A DNA stretch of 60,708 nucleotides from Casp-actino8 sp001510335 (GCA_027729635.1 JAQCEM010000012.1:1-60708), one strand, 5' to 3'; positions 52,802 to 60,708 are shown, counted from the first letter of the stretch. Notes: a model not told the origin generated them from the letters alone. Program-made: numbers and translations.

Positions 52802-54043
52802 GTGGGGACAATAGACGAAGACCGTTATGTGGTGATCTCTGCCGACTGTCATGCCGGGGCCGATCTGGTCGATTATCGACCATTTCTTGATCCGAAGTAT
52901 CACTCCGAGTTTGACGGCTGGGTTGACACGTACGAGGTTCCCTACGAAGACCTCAAGGGCCCCGATGGTCCGCGCAACTGGGATTCTGATCGTCGACTTG
53001 CCGACATGGAAGCCGACGGAATTGTCGCCGAAGTGATTTTTCCCAACACTGTTCCGCCGTTTTATCCAAAGAGTTCGCTGACCTATCAACCACCGGCTGC
53101 CAATATCGGAGACGCCGAACGTCGATGGGCGGGCCTTCAGGCACATAATCGTTGGCTTGCTGATTTTTGTGGCCGCACCCCCAATCGTCGTGCTGGTATT
53201 TGTCAAATCAATTTGTATGACATTGAAGCCTCGGTGCGCGAGATTCGATGGGCAAAGTCGGCGGGATTAACGGGCGGAATTTTGTTGCCCGGCGTGCCAC
53301 CAGGAGTCGGATTACCAGAGCTATACGACATCGATTACTACGACCCATTGTGGACGGTTTGTGAAGAATTAGGAATGCCGGTGAATCACCATGGTGGAAG
53401 TGCAAGCCCGGCCATGACCGAAGCAGTTGAGTCGCCAGTAATTTTTTTGTTGGAAATTACTTGGTGGTCACACCGAGCGTTGACGCACCTGATTGTCTCA
53501 GGAGCTTTAGAAAAGCACCCCGAATTGAAATGTGTGTTCACCGAACAAGGCACCGAATGGGTGCCGAGTGAATTGATGCGACTTGATTATTTCTTTGATC
53601 GCATGCGTCATGCAGTGGGATCGCAAGAACACATTTGGGGTGAACCCGTGATGTCCAAATTGCCGCTCCAACCCAGTGAATATTGGGCGCGACAGTGTTA
53701 CACGGGATCTAGTTTCATTCGCCCTCATGAGGTGCCGTCGCGACACAAAGTTGGGGTTGACAGTATTATGTGGGGAAGTGATTACCCGCATAAAGAAAGT
53801 AGTTTCCCATACACCACCGAAGCGTTACGTGCGGCTTTTGCTGAGTGCGAACGCGAAGAAATTGAACAGATGCTAAGCGTCAATGCTGCGGGTGTGTACG
53901 GCTTTGACCTTCAAAAACTTAAGCCGATTGCTGCACGCATCGGACCCAAAGTATCTGAGGTAGCCACGGTGTTGCCAAAGGGTGGAGTACCGAAAGAAGC
54001 CCAACGTTGCCCGGCCTTTGTCGGTCTGACGGCCGATGAGTGA
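52802..54043 (+). CDS. Amidohydrolase family protein (COG2159-type)
   Basis: A 413-residue TIM-barrel metal-dependent hydrolase. The N terminus VVISADCHAGAD has a modified metal motif (Asp-x-His), NHHGG in the middle supplies a second His, and WGSDYPHKE near the C terminus the late Asp. The family includes decarboxylases such as ACMSD and ring-cleavage hydrolases. The frame extends back into the tRNA-Ser gene, so the GTG at 52802 with TATTGT is preferred. First gene of an operon with an SDR, a second amidohydrolase and a VOC protein. Confidence 0.87.
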   Translation: MGTIDEDRYVVISADCHAGADLVDYRPFLDPKYHSEFDGWVDTYEVPYEDLKGPDGPRNWDSDRRLADMEADGIVAEVIFPNTVPPFYPKSSLTYQPPAANIGDAERRWAGLQAHNRWLADFCGRTPNRRAGICQINLYDIEASVREIRWAKSAGLTGGILLPGVPPGVGLPELYDIDYYDPLWTVCEELGMPVNHHGGSASPAMTEAVESPVIFLLEITWWSHRALTHLIVSGALEKHPELKCVFTEQGTEWVPSELMRLDYFFDRMRHAVGSQEHIWGEPVMSKLPLQPSEYWARQCYTGSSFIRPHEVPSRHKVGVDSIMWGSDYPHKESSFPYTTEALRAAFAECEREEIEQMLSVNAAGVYGFDLQKLKPIAARIGPKVSEVATVLPKGGVPKEAQRCPAFVGLTADE

Positions 54044-54068
54044 ACGTCAGTAGTCAAAGGGGATTACC

Positions 54069-54950
54069 TTGAAAACTTTGGTAGGAAAAGTTGCGGTCGT
54101 TACTGGCGGTGGTGGCGGACTCGGTCGTGCCATGGGAGAACGTTTCGCCGCCGAGGGTATGAAGGTTGTACTTGCCGATGTTCAAGGGCCACTCTTAGAA
54201 GCAACCGTTGAAGAATGTCGCGCCAAGGGTTTAGAAATTAGTGGTCATGTCACCGACGTGACTCATCAGTCGTCGGTAGATGCATTGCGCGATTTCACTT
54301 TGTCGACGTATGGATCGGTGCATGTCTTATGTAACAACGCAGGTATTGGTGCTGGTGCCGAAGGTCGAATGTGGGAACACGAATTAAATGATTGGAAATG
54401 GGCGATTGCTGTCAATGTGATGGGTGTGATTCATGGAATCAACTCGTTTGTTCCTGCGATGTTGGCTCACGGCGAAGAGGCACACATTGTGAACACCTCG
54501 TCGGGCAACGGAGGAGTTTCGCCTTTGTCGGGTACACCACAATATGCCGCGACGAAAGCCGCTGTGGTTACAGCGTCCGAATGTCTGTACGCGCAGTTAC
54601 AAGAAGTCCAATCGGCAATTGGAGTTTCGGTTTTGTTTCCTGGCCCAAACATGCTGCGTACAGGTTTGTTCGAATCGTGGCGTTCTCGTACTGATGAGTT
54701 CGCCAAACAGCGTCCGCGTAAAACTCCGTATACCACTGTTGAACAACTTGAAATGCAAATGAAGGCTGCAGGGCGCGAGATTGCCTATACGCCCGTTGAA
54801 GAAGTAGCCGAGTTTGTTATAGATGGTATTTTGAGTAATCAGTTTTGGATGATGCCCGCAAGCGAACGCGGGGACATCGCGATGAGTCTGCGTTACGAAT
54901 CAATGCGTTCACGTTTAAACCCGAATTACTTGCGCCAAGTACCGGGCTGA
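54069..54950 (+). CDS. Short-chain dehydrogenase/reductase
   Basis: A 293-residue SDR. The cofactor motif is TGGGGGLGRA, NNAGIG follows, and the catalytic Tyr-x3-Lys is in YAATKAA, with the upstream Ser in NTSSGNGG. The start is a TTG at 54069 with AAAGGGG (54056-54062) upstream; TTG starts are uncommon and may limit translation. It oxidises or reduces an alcohol/ketone in the pathway of the flanking amidohydrolases; the substrate is unknown. Confidence 0.9.
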   Translation: MKTLVGKVAVVTGGGGGLGRAMGERFAAEGMKVVLADVQGPLLEATVEECRAKGLEISGHVTDVTHQSSVDALRDFTLSTYGSVHVLCNNAGIGAGAEGRMWEHELNDWKWAIAVNVMGVIHGINSFVPAMLAHGEEAHIVNTSSGNGGVSPLSGTPQYAATKAAVVTASECLYAQLQEVQSAIGVSVLFPGPNMLRTGLFESWRSRTDEFAKQRPRKTPYTTVEQLEMQMKAAGREIAYTPVEEVAEFVIDGILSNQFWMMPASERGDIAMSLRYESMRSRLNPNYLRQVPG

Positions 54951-54978
54951 AATTGAAATAACTACAAAGGAGATTTTT

Positions 54979-56337
54979 ATGACTGCAATCGACAATCCAT
55001 TGACTCGTGAAGCGAATCCCTACATTGATCCGTATCTTGATGTCCCAGCGAATGATCCGTACATCATCGTTTCGGCAGATAGTCATGCTGGACTTCCAAC
55101 GTCCGAGTATCGCGGCTACTTAGAGAAAAAATTTCATCCGCAATTTGACGAGTTCTTAGCCGAACGCGAACAAGCGCTTGAACAATCAACAAAGCTTGGA
55201 ACGCGCAATGAGGATTACGCGAAGAAATGGTTTGAAGAGCACGAAGAAGCTCTTCGTAGTGGCTGGGAAGCAGGTCGTCGTGACCAAGAACTTGACGGTG
55301 ATGGTGTTGCCGGCGAAATTATTTTTCCCGATGCCGATGCCGTCGAAAGTCGAACATGTGTGCCGTTCGGAGCAGGCCTTGGTCTTTCAGGAGACATGGA
55401 TCCCGAATTAGGTTTGGCAGGGTCGATCGCCCATAACCGTTGGCTGGCTGACCTTTGTTCGGAGAGTCCAGAACGTCGACGGGGCATGGCATTGATTCCA
55501 ATTACTGCTGACTTAACTCGGGTTTTGGCAGAGATTCGTCGTGCTAAGGAATCGGGATTGGCCGGAGTGATGATTCCTGCAATGTGGGTGAATCAATTGC
55601 CGTATCACGATCGTCATTACGATCCAGTGTGGGCCTTGTGTGAAGAACTCAACATGCCAATTTCAACTCACTCTGGTCCTGCGTCTCGCGATGAATACGA
55701 CAACCACCTTGGTATCTACGTGACTGAAGTCGTGTGGTGGCCAGCACGACCGTTGTGGTTCATGTTGTGGTCGGGGGTGTTTGAGCGCTTCCCTGGTTTG
55801 CGTTTTGGTGTCACCGAAGCCGGTTGTTGGTGGCTACCGCCGCAAATTTGGTTCTGGGATCGATTGGCTCTTGGTCAAAAAGGCACAGAAAAATTGGGTG
55901 GTGATCCTTTCAAGGGTGCAATCAAAATGTTGCCAAGTGAGTACATCGATCGCAATGTGTACATAGGGGCATCAAACACCAAGCGTCGCGAACTTGGAAT
56001 GCGTTACGAGATTGGCGTTGGCAACATTATGTGGGGCAACGACTTCCCACATCCAGAAGGTACGTGGCCTAATACCCGTGCATGGTTGACGAAAACATTC
56101 CATGACATCCCGATTGATGAAACACGATTGATGGTTGGTTTGAGTGCAGCAGAATTGTTTAGCTTTGATTTGGCAAAGTTGAAAGTTCATGCCGACCGTA
56201 TGGCGCCTCGCCCATCCGATTTTGGACAGGTGACCGATGCCGATCCCACGGGTAGGCGTTTAACCGATCGCTGGGCCCCGGTGAAAGAAGTTGGCCGTCA
56301 CTGGCTAACTGAACACGATTTTTCGTTAATTCCATAG
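54979..56337 (+). CDS. Amidohydrolase family protein (COG2159-type), second copy
   Basis: A 452-residue paralogue of the first operon gene. It has VSADSHAGLP near residue 30, THSGPAS in the middle and WGNDFPHPEG near the C terminus. A longer N terminus and an acidic helical insert (about 50-95) distinguish it from the first copy. AAAGGAG precedes the ATG. Two such hydrolases with an SDR suggest sequential steps on an aromatic or cyclic substrate, or a heteromeric enzyme. Confidence 0.88.
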   Translation: MTAIDNPLTREANPYIDPYLDVPANDPYIIVSADSHAGLPTSEYRGYLEKKFHPQFDEFLAEREQALEQSTKLGTRNEDYAKKWFEEHEEALRSGWEAGRRDQELDGDGVAGEIIFPDADAVESRTCVPFGAGLGLSGDMDPELGLAGSIAHNRWLADLCSESPERRRGMALIPITADLTRVLAEIRRAKESGLAGVMIPAMWVNQLPYHDRHYDPVWALCEELNMPISTHSGPASRDEYDNHLGIYVTEVVWWPARPLWFMLWSGVFERFPGLRFGVTEAGCWWLPPQIWFWDRLALGQKGTEKLGGDPFKGAIKMLPSEYIDRNVYIGASNTKRRELGMRYEIGVGNIMWGNDFPHPEGTWPNTRAWLTKTFHDIPIDETRLMVGLSAAELFSFDLAKLKVHADRMAPRPSDFGQVTDADPTGRRLTDRWAPVKEVGRHWLTEHDFSLIP

Positions 56338-56359
56338 GCAATTTTGTGAAGGGGAAAAC

Positions 56360-56767
56360 ATGGCTTCAACAGTTGGTCAGTACTGCATCAATGTCACCGA
56401 CTTGGAACGGTCCGAATGGTTTTACACTGAGATCATTGGTTTAAAAGTTCAATCTCGCACCCAGATTCCTGGGGTTGATGAGATCGTTCTTGCCGCCGAT
56501 GTCGGTGGTGGTCGTTTGCAATTAGCAAAGTGGTTGGAGCGTTCGGGGCCAATTGAGCACGGCACTGCACTGTGGAAGATTTATATGAATGTGGACGATT
56601 GCCAAGACGTTCATGATCGGGCAGTGGCCGCAGGTTTCACTTCAACGATGGCTCCACAACGTCTCGATCGTTGGCCGGTGACGGTGGCTTTTGTTCTTGA
56701 CCCTGATGGTTATTCGGTTGAGTTGCTTCAGCGCCATGAGGGTGCCGTCGTGAATGGTGCTCAATAG
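56360..56767 (+). CDS. VOC (glyoxalase/dioxygenase superfamily) protein
   Basis: A 135-residue protein with two beta-alpha-beta-beta-beta units: GQYCINVTDLERSEWFYTEI at the start and VAFVLDPDGYSVELLQRHE at the end, with Glu in the last strand as a probable metal ligand. VOC proteins include glyoxalases, extradiol dioxygenases and epimerases. A GAAGGGG site precedes the ATG. Fourth and last gene of the operon. Confidence 0.88.
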   Translation: MASTVGQYCINVTDLERSEWFYTEIIGLKVQSRTQIPGVDEIVLAADVGGGRLQLAKWLERSGPIEHGTALWKIYMNVDDCQDVHDRAVAAGFTSTMAPQRLDRWPVTVAFVLDPDGYSVELLQRHEGAVVNGAQ

Positions 56768-56837
56768 CACCGCATGCATTGACTTTTTTGCGACTGAATT
56801 GACATCACAGCCGAGGTTTCAGGCAAAAATCCCTTTT

Positions 56838-56846
56838 TGTGGATAA
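56838..56846 (-). promoter_or_regulatory. DnaA box 1
   Basis: TGTGGATAA, exact reverse complement of the DnaA box TTATCCACA, in the region upstream of the LysM gene. Confidence 0.6.
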
Positions 56847-56849
56847 GCA

Positions 56850-56879
56850 CTAGGTGATGCCTGTGCGCAGGCACTACCT
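56850..56879. repeat. Imperfect palindrome between the two DnaA boxes
   Basis: TGCCTG and CAGGCA flank a four-base loop, with outer AGGT/ACCT also pairing. It fills most of the space between the DnaA boxes. Confidence 0.5.
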
Positions 56880-56889
56880 CAATTGTCCC

Positions 56890-56898
56890 TGTGGATAA
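56890..56898 (-). promoter_or_regulatory. DnaA box 2
   Basis: Second exact TGTGGATAA in the same orientation, 52 bases (about five helical turns) after box 1. Confidence 0.6.
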
Positions 56899-56966
56899 GA
56901 CCGCAATAGTGGTCAGATGCCACGGGGGCTCCGTTGCGATCGTATGACGAAACGACCACACTGATG

Positions 56967-56994
56967 GGGTCGGTCAACGAGTGTTGACCGACCC
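56967..56994 (+). repeat. 12-bp perfect hairpin before the LysM gene
   Basis: Arms 56967-56978 and 56983-56994 with a four-base loop end six bases before ATG 57001, where a ribosome site would be. It could be an operator or an mRNA structure controlling translation. Confidence 0.6.
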
Positions 56995-57000
56995 ACCATC

Positions 57001-58155
57001 ATGAGCACCTACCAGCAATCCTCGGTGACTGATCAGTTCTGGTCGAACGGGTCGGGACGCCGGCGTCGGCCACGTTCGGGTGGGCAGTTTCCTCGCGGAC
57101 CCCAAGACCCCTTTAAGCGCCGACTGGCCGCTCTTTTTGTCGTAGGTCTGTGTATTGCGCCGATTGCTTGGGCCTTGCGGGGCGATGGCAATGCGGTGGA
57201 TGTCACCAGCACCGGCGGCGCAGCAGCGATTGTGCAGTTTGATGCCAACGGCGATGTGACCACGACTGTTGATGCACCTACGGTCGATCCTGCGACCATT
57301 CCAGCCATTACCGATTCTGACGCTGTTGTGGCTGTTCCCGAAACCGCAGCGCCAACGACTGAAGCCATAGTTGTCGAACCAGCGACGACAGAAGCGCCCA
57401 AGCGGGTGTGTGTGTCGAAATACACCGTGCAAGCGGGCGATTCGTGGTTTGGTATTGCCGATCGCGCCGGCGTGAAAGCCAGTTTGATTGCAGGCACCAA
57501 CAACAAAACGATTCAGTCGCCACTCATGGTGGGTCAAGAGATTTGTTTGCCGCCAGGTGCAACAGTGCCGGCACCAATCAATCCCGATGTTGTCACAACT
57601 ACCACAACACCGAAAATTGTATGTGTGGGTAAATACACAGTGAAAAAAGGTGATTCGTGGAGTGGTATCGCCAAAAAAGTTGCCGTCAAGATTTCCGAAC
57701 TCACTGCAGCCAATGGCAAAACGTCGCGTTCTACGTTGTTGCCCGGTCAAGAGTTATGTTTACCTCAAGGTGCGGTGACCACTTCGGGTGCCGCAACCCC
57801 GTCAACAGCGGCACCTACAACGACTCAACCACCCAAGTACGTACCAACCAAGACATTTACTCGTGCCGAACTCGAAAAATTTGTGCGCGACGCGTGGCCC
57901 GATGAACTTGAAGCCGATGCGTTTTTTGTGGTGAATCGTGAAAGCAGATGGAATCCGCTCGCCCGCAATTCGTGCTGTATTGGCTTATTCCAATTGAACT
58001 GGAATTCGCATAAGTCATGGATGAGCAATTTTGGAATCACCGATGCCTCTGAATTGCTGAACCCCGAGATCAACGCCAAGTTGGCCTATGAAACATGGCG
58101 GCGGTCAGGCTCGTGGCGCCCGTGGTGCACCAGAAATTGGTGTCCCGTTCCCTGA
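57001..58155 (+). CDS. Membrane-anchored LysM protein with lysozyme-like domain
   Basis: A 384-residue type II membrane protein. An Arg-rich cytoplasmic tail (1-40) precedes one transmembrane helix (about 41-60), a Thr/Ala/Pro linker, two LysM domains (about 138-182 and 207-252, each YTV(Q/K).GDSW.GIA), a second linker, and a C-terminal lysozyme/transglycosylase-like domain (about 285-384) with RESRWNP and GLFQLNW. It likely cuts or remodels peptidoglycan, as resuscitation-promoting-factor-like enzymes do. The upstream region has DnaA boxes and a hairpin. It could instead be a non-catalytic wall binder. Confidence 0.85.
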   Translation: MSTYQQSSVTDQFWSNGSGRRRRPRSGGQFPRGPQDPFKRRLAALFVVGLCIAPIAWALRGDGNAVDVTSTGGAAAIVQFDANGDVTTTVDAPTVDPATIPAITDSDAVVAVPETAAPTTEAIVVEPATTEAPKRVCVSKYTVQAGDSWFGIADRAGVKASLIAGTNNKTIQSPLMVGQEICLPPGATVPAPINPDVVTTTTTPKIVCVGKYTVKKGDSWSGIAKKVAVKISELTAANGKTSRSTLLPGQELCLPQGAVTTSGAATPSTAAPTTTQPPKYVPTKTFTRAELEKFVRDAWPDELEADAFFVVNRESRWNPLARNSCCIGLFQLNWNSHKSWMSNFGITDASELLNPEINAKLAYETWRRSGSWRPWCTRNWCPVP

Positions 58156-58213
58156 CATCCCGTCCAGTCTGAGGTTTCTACCTGCGCAATAGCCCTCTAG
58201 GCTGACCGCCGTT

Positions 58214-58289
58214 GCACTGGTAGCTCAATGGATAGAGCATCTGACTACGGATCAGAAGGTTCGGGGTTCGAGTCCCTGCCAGTGCGCCA
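58214..58289 (+). tRNA. tRNA-Arg (anticodon ACG)
   Basis: A 76-nt tRNA with encoded CCA. The acceptor stem is GCACTGG/CCAGTGC; the anticodon loop CTACGGA gives ACG, whose A34 is normally edited to inosine by TadA. Confidence 0.95.
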
Positions 58290-58322
58290 TTTCTTTTCGT
58301 GGGCGCTAGTTTCCTACGAAAT

Positions 58323-58395
58323 GCGTTCGTAGCTCAATGGATAGAGCATCTGACTTCGGATCAGACGGTTGGGAGTTCGAGTCTCTCCGGGCGCA
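58323..58395 (+). tRNA. tRNA-Arg (anticodon TCG)
   Basis: A 73-nt tRNA without encoded CCA. The acceptor stem GCGTTCG/CGGGCGC has two G-U pairs; the anticodon loop CTTCGGA gives TCG. From the D arm to the anticodon it is nearly identical to the neighbouring tRNA-Arg(ACG), so the pair arose by duplication. Confidence 0.9.
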
Positions 58396-58435
58396 CGATA
58401 GAGGATCTACGTTTGGAGACCACCAAACTGTCCAG

Positions 58436-58852
58436 ATGACTTCCAAAACTGTCGGGAGAATCGCCACTGCGATCGGAGCATTCATCACGCTCGCCGGAGT
58501 CATGCACTTCGTCAACCCGAAATTCTTCAATGACATCGTTCCGCCGTGGTTGCCACCAAACGAAAGTTTCTGGACGTACCTGAGCGGCGTCGCTGAACTG
58601 ATTGTCGGACCGATGTTGTTATGGCCCAAGTATCGCAAGCAAGGAGCCATTGCTGCGATCGCGCTTTTTGTTGCGGTGTACCCGGGAAACATTTACATGG
58701 TGTGGGATTGGCGTGATGAACCATTCTCGAAACAGATCGTTGCGTATGGCCGACTTCCGTTTCAGTTTGTGTTTATTTGGTTGGCTTGGAAAGTCTTCAC
58801 TGATTCCTCGGCGAGCGAAACTCGGTTACGACCTAATCGCTTAGATGTGTAA
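58436..58852 (+). CDS. DoxX-like small membrane protein
   Basis: A 138-residue protein with four predicted transmembrane helices and the segments VMHFVNPKFF, SGVAELIVGPML and GNIYMVWDW typical of the DoxX-like superfamily. Function in this subgroup is unknown; relatives take part in thiol/redox balance or quinone chemistry. The frame extends upstream into tRNA-Arg, so the ATG at 58436 is chosen. The last 91 bases overlap the convergent GGDEF gene. Confidence 0.8.
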   Translation: MTSKTVGRIATAIGAFITLAGVMHFVNPKFFNDIVPPWLPPNESFWTYLSGVAELIVGPMLLWPKYRKQGAIAAIALFVAVYPGNIYMVWDWRDEPFSKQIVAYGRLPFQFVFIWLAWKVFTDSSASETRLRPNRLDV

Positions 58853-59973
58853 AGCGCAGTATCCGCTCGATCAAACAGTTCTGAATACGACTCATGAGAG
58901 AGTCGAGCCGCAACCCCAGCAGAAACAGTGAGGCAGAGATCGCCTTGAATGGTGGGCAGTCTCAACGCTTCAATTCCAAGTCGAATACGTTCGGCAACTG
59001 CTTTCGCTCCACCAACATTGGTGTCTGGTAAGACAACAACGAACTCCTCGCCTCCGATACGAGCGGTTCCGTCAATTGATCGCGTTAATGCCGTCAACTG
59101 TTTAGCGACTTCACTGATTGCTAGATCGCCAATCTGGTGTCCGTACTTGTTATTGACATCACGGAGAAAATCAAGATCTAACACCACAAGACACAGATCG
59201 GTTGCATGACGCTGTGCGCGGGTAAATTCATGGTCAACAAATTCCATCAAGCCGTGCGAGTTCAAGAGTCCTGTTCGAGTATCACGCTTACTGAGTTGCG
59301 CCGACCGATTAACCCGAAGATGATCAAATGCTAGATAGCACGGAGCAACAACGATCAAGAGCGATAAAGGATTGATAAGGGCGAAAATTGCGCCGATGCA
59401 ACCGATGGAGACTTCGGCGCATTCTCGAAGTAATGAATTTCGGGCCCAATGCGAATTACTAAGAATTGATTGATGGCTTACCAGGCCCATAACTACAGTG
59501 ACGATGAGCGCATCAATGAATACATGAGTTGCTATCGCAGCAAGGAATGCAAACACGTGATAGTTTGATAAGTCTCCACTGATCTCACGATTCTGAATGA
59601 GCAACCAAAAAACCAAACTTGAACTATTCATTGTGAGTAGGCGCTGGAATCGAATTAACACGCTTGCAGGCGAATCGCGTTCTGTTGATACCACCAGTGC
59701 GACGATCGGTAAGGCGAATGGTGGAAGAAGAATTGAGGCGGCGAAAAAGAAATGACCTACTGGCGAAAGAAGTATCTGCCGCTCTGAGCGAGTGACACCC
59801 AGCGAAGAGGTTCGTCGACCACTCAATGTTGCACCAGCGATAATCGTAGGCAAGGTAATTGAAAAGGGGAGTGCGCGTTGATCAATAATCAGAAGATTCG
59901 TGATCACGGTGAACCCGATTGTGAGTAATAAAAGACCTGCGAATATTCGCAGGAGACGTTGATATCGAGACAC
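58762..59973 (-). CDS. Membrane-bound GGDEF diguanylate cyclase-like protein
   Basis: A 403-residue protein with about six to seven transmembrane helices (residues 10-225, MASE-like) and a GGDEF domain (about 235-390) with the intact GGEEF signature, an Asp-rich LDLDFLRDVNNKYGHQIGD segment and a RADTALYTSKR segment. It probably makes c-di-GMP in response to a membrane signal. No RxxD inhibitory site is seen directly before GGEEF. The GTG at 59973 has GGGAG seven bases upstream. Its 3' end is antisense to the end of the DoxX-like gene. Confidence 0.9.
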   Translation of the reverse strand: MSRYQRLLRIFAGLLLLTIGFTVITNLLIIDQRALPFSITLPTIIAGATLSGRRTSSLGVTRSERQILLSPVGHFFFAASILLPPFALPIVALVVSTERDSPASVLIRFQRLLTMNSSSLVFWLLIQNREISGDLSNYHVFAFLAAIATHVFIDALIVTVVMGLVSHQSILSNSHWARNSLLRECAEVSIGCIGAIFALINPLSLLIVVAPCYLAFDHLRVNRSAQLSKRDTRTGLLNSHGLMEFVDHEFTRAQRHATDLCLVVLDLDFLRDVNNKYGHQIGDLAISEVAKQLTALTRSIDGTARIGGEEFVVVLPDTNVGGAKAVAERIRLGIEALRLPTIQGDLCLTVSAGVAARLSHESYSELFDRADTALYTSKRLGRNRVSLAEESVKTFQANQINTN

Positions 59974-60053
59974 GACGTTTCTCCCTGATTAAAACTCAGA
60001 GATATTCGGTCGTTCGTGGCCGAAACTTCTTCAAGAAATCAGCAGGAAAGTGT

Positions 60054-60708
60054 CTATTTCCAAGCAAAAACTGGCTGCTCAAGATGGTGGACCCGTTCAT
60101 TAACGCGACCCTCAATGCAGACCCATCGCATCTGCAATAAGACGGCACCGGTCGGAGCATGAATGAGATCTCCGCTCAGAGGAAGTTGCACGACTGGCTG
60201 ATCACTTTCAGGAATAGATACAAATCGTGGTGAGTCAGCCCGACAAAGTTCGTGCAACCCGATGCGATAAGCATGCGCAACTTCGGATGGCTCAGGAGTG
60301 ATGACCGCATCAGCACCGGCCCACACCACAACAGGTGTCATCACAAACCCAGATCGAGTTGTGTAATCATCAAGGAGTCCGAGCACATACTGGTGAGAAA
60401 GTTGAAGGCCTAGTTCTTCATGTAGCTCACGCAACGCTGCATCAATGACGGTTTCGCCTTGATCTAACTTGCCGCCAGGTAACGCCCACTGGCCGGCATG
60501 TCGATTCATTTTGGCGGCACGCCGACACAGCAAAAATGAAGCACCACCCGCGACACCTCGCATGCGTCCGTCTAAGCCGCTGACATCACCTGGGACACCC
60601 CGCATCGGATTCTCGCTGGGTTCATAAGGATCATCAATGTCGTCGGGCTCACTGTCAATGATGACGATGGCAACTGCTGCATGGCACAAGCCTTCCAGCG
60701 ATTGAGTC
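60054..60708 (-). CDS. NUDIX hydrolase, 5' end beyond the window
   Basis: The visible frame has a complete NUDIX box (GGKLDQGETVIDAALRELHE followed by ELGL), which binds Mg and cleaves nucleoside diphosphates linked to another group. LLCRRAAKMNRHAGQWALP precedes it, a pattern also seen in CoA pyrophosphatase (NudL-like) proteins. A Pro/Gly/Asp-rich insert lies near residues 12-50. The frame is open to the window edge, so the start may lie outside; a TTG at 60689 is the only in-window candidate of note. The substrate is unknown. Confidence 0.82.
   Translation of the reverse strand, partial: TQSLEGLCHAAVAIVIIDSEPDDIDDPYEPSENPMRGVPGDVSGLDGRMRGVAGGASFLLCRRAAKMNRHAGQWALPGGKLDQGETVIDAALRELHEELGLQLSHQYVLGLLDDYTTRSGFVMTPVVVWAGADAVITPEPSEVAHAYRIGLHELCRADSPRFVSIPESDQPVVQLPLSGDLIHAPTGAVLLQMRWVCIEGRVNERVHHLEQPVFAWK

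Noticed and set aside
56838..56898. Replication origin (oriC)
   Set aside because: Only two DnaA boxes, no AT-rich unwinding element and no dnaA, dnaN or gyr genes nearby.
56881..57000. Possible c-di-AMP (ydaO) riboswitch upstream of the LysM gene
   Set aside because: The setting fits, but the conserved GGGGUGAA-type core and the full pairing pattern are not present.
1..60708. Insertion sequences, prophage or CRISPR-Cas
   Set aside because: No transposase, integrase, phage structural gene, cas gene or regularly spaced repeat was recognised.

Overview
The window is a gene-dense, roughly 50% GC piece of a bacterial chromosome. It fits a streamlined actinobacterium, most likely class Acidimicrobiia (Ilumatobacter-like or freshwater acIV-like). 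This placement is inferred from gene content: an actinobacterial-type Tad pilus locus with a DUF4244-like pilin, a DUF2510 protein, many leaderless genes, a topoisomerase I with an Ala/Lys-rich tail and an actinobacterial-type cyclophilin. No gene-free stretch exceeds about 250 bases. Convergent genes often overlap at their 3' ends. No insertion sequence, prophage or CRISPR array was seen.

Layout. 1-9159 (+): a translationally coupled purine cluster, purL(partial)-purQ-purC-purE-purF-purDM-purN-guaB, whose fusions and neighbour order recall animal and fungal multifunctional enzymes; it ends at a 22-bp perfect hairpin. 9222-16081 (-): holB, tmk, topA and an MMPL transporter. 16145-17224 (+): rsgA. 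17238-22511 (-): an FeS-type photolyase, then a compact Tad locus (cpaE-like, cpaF, tadB, tadC, pilin, tadE) ending in a STAS gene. 22586-22681: selenocysteine tRNA, followed by an AA_synth-family protein and a 3-hydroxyisobutyrate dehydrogenase-like enzyme. 24164-25105 (-): a sigma-70 factor. 25313-27521 (+): three coupled membrane genes (BI-1, CPBP protease, glycine-zipper/HExxH protein). 27484-36418: mostly metabolic genes (epoxide hydrolase-like, cysteine-less DksA-like, cyclophilin, YcaQ-like, class I amidotransferase hydrolase, MpaB-like, AI-2E permease, asparaginase, MBL hydrolase, haloalkane dehalogenase). 36423-42829: HNH lipoprotein, GluQ-RS, 2OG-Fe oxygenase, L,D-transpeptidase and LacZ. 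42806-44362 (-): an MBL-Rieske protein. 44419-49474: an ABC transporter whose permease is fused to a tandem rhodanese, with divergent DsbB-like and thioredoxin-like genes. 49467-51487 (-): larC-larB. 51474-52439 (+): pheA. 52493-52763: two tRNA-Ser genes. 52802-56767 (+): a four-gene catabolic operon (amidohydrolase, SDR, amidohydrolase, VOC). 56838-58155: two DnaA boxes, a hairpin and a LysM/lysozyme-like protein. 58214-58395: two tRNA-Arg genes. 58436-60708: DoxX-like protein, GGDEF protein and a partial NUDIX hydrolase.

The purine cluster covers PRPP to SAICAR plus the first step to GMP; purK, purB and purH are absent. At least twelve protein genes carry a TANNNT -10 hexamer 6-8 nt before the start codon and no ribosome binding site, so leaderless transcription seems to be the default for first genes. 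The most unusual locus is the rhodanese-ABC permease fusion beside thiol-redox genes. Start codons given here were chosen from overlaps, ribosome binding sites and these -10 boxes, and are inferences.
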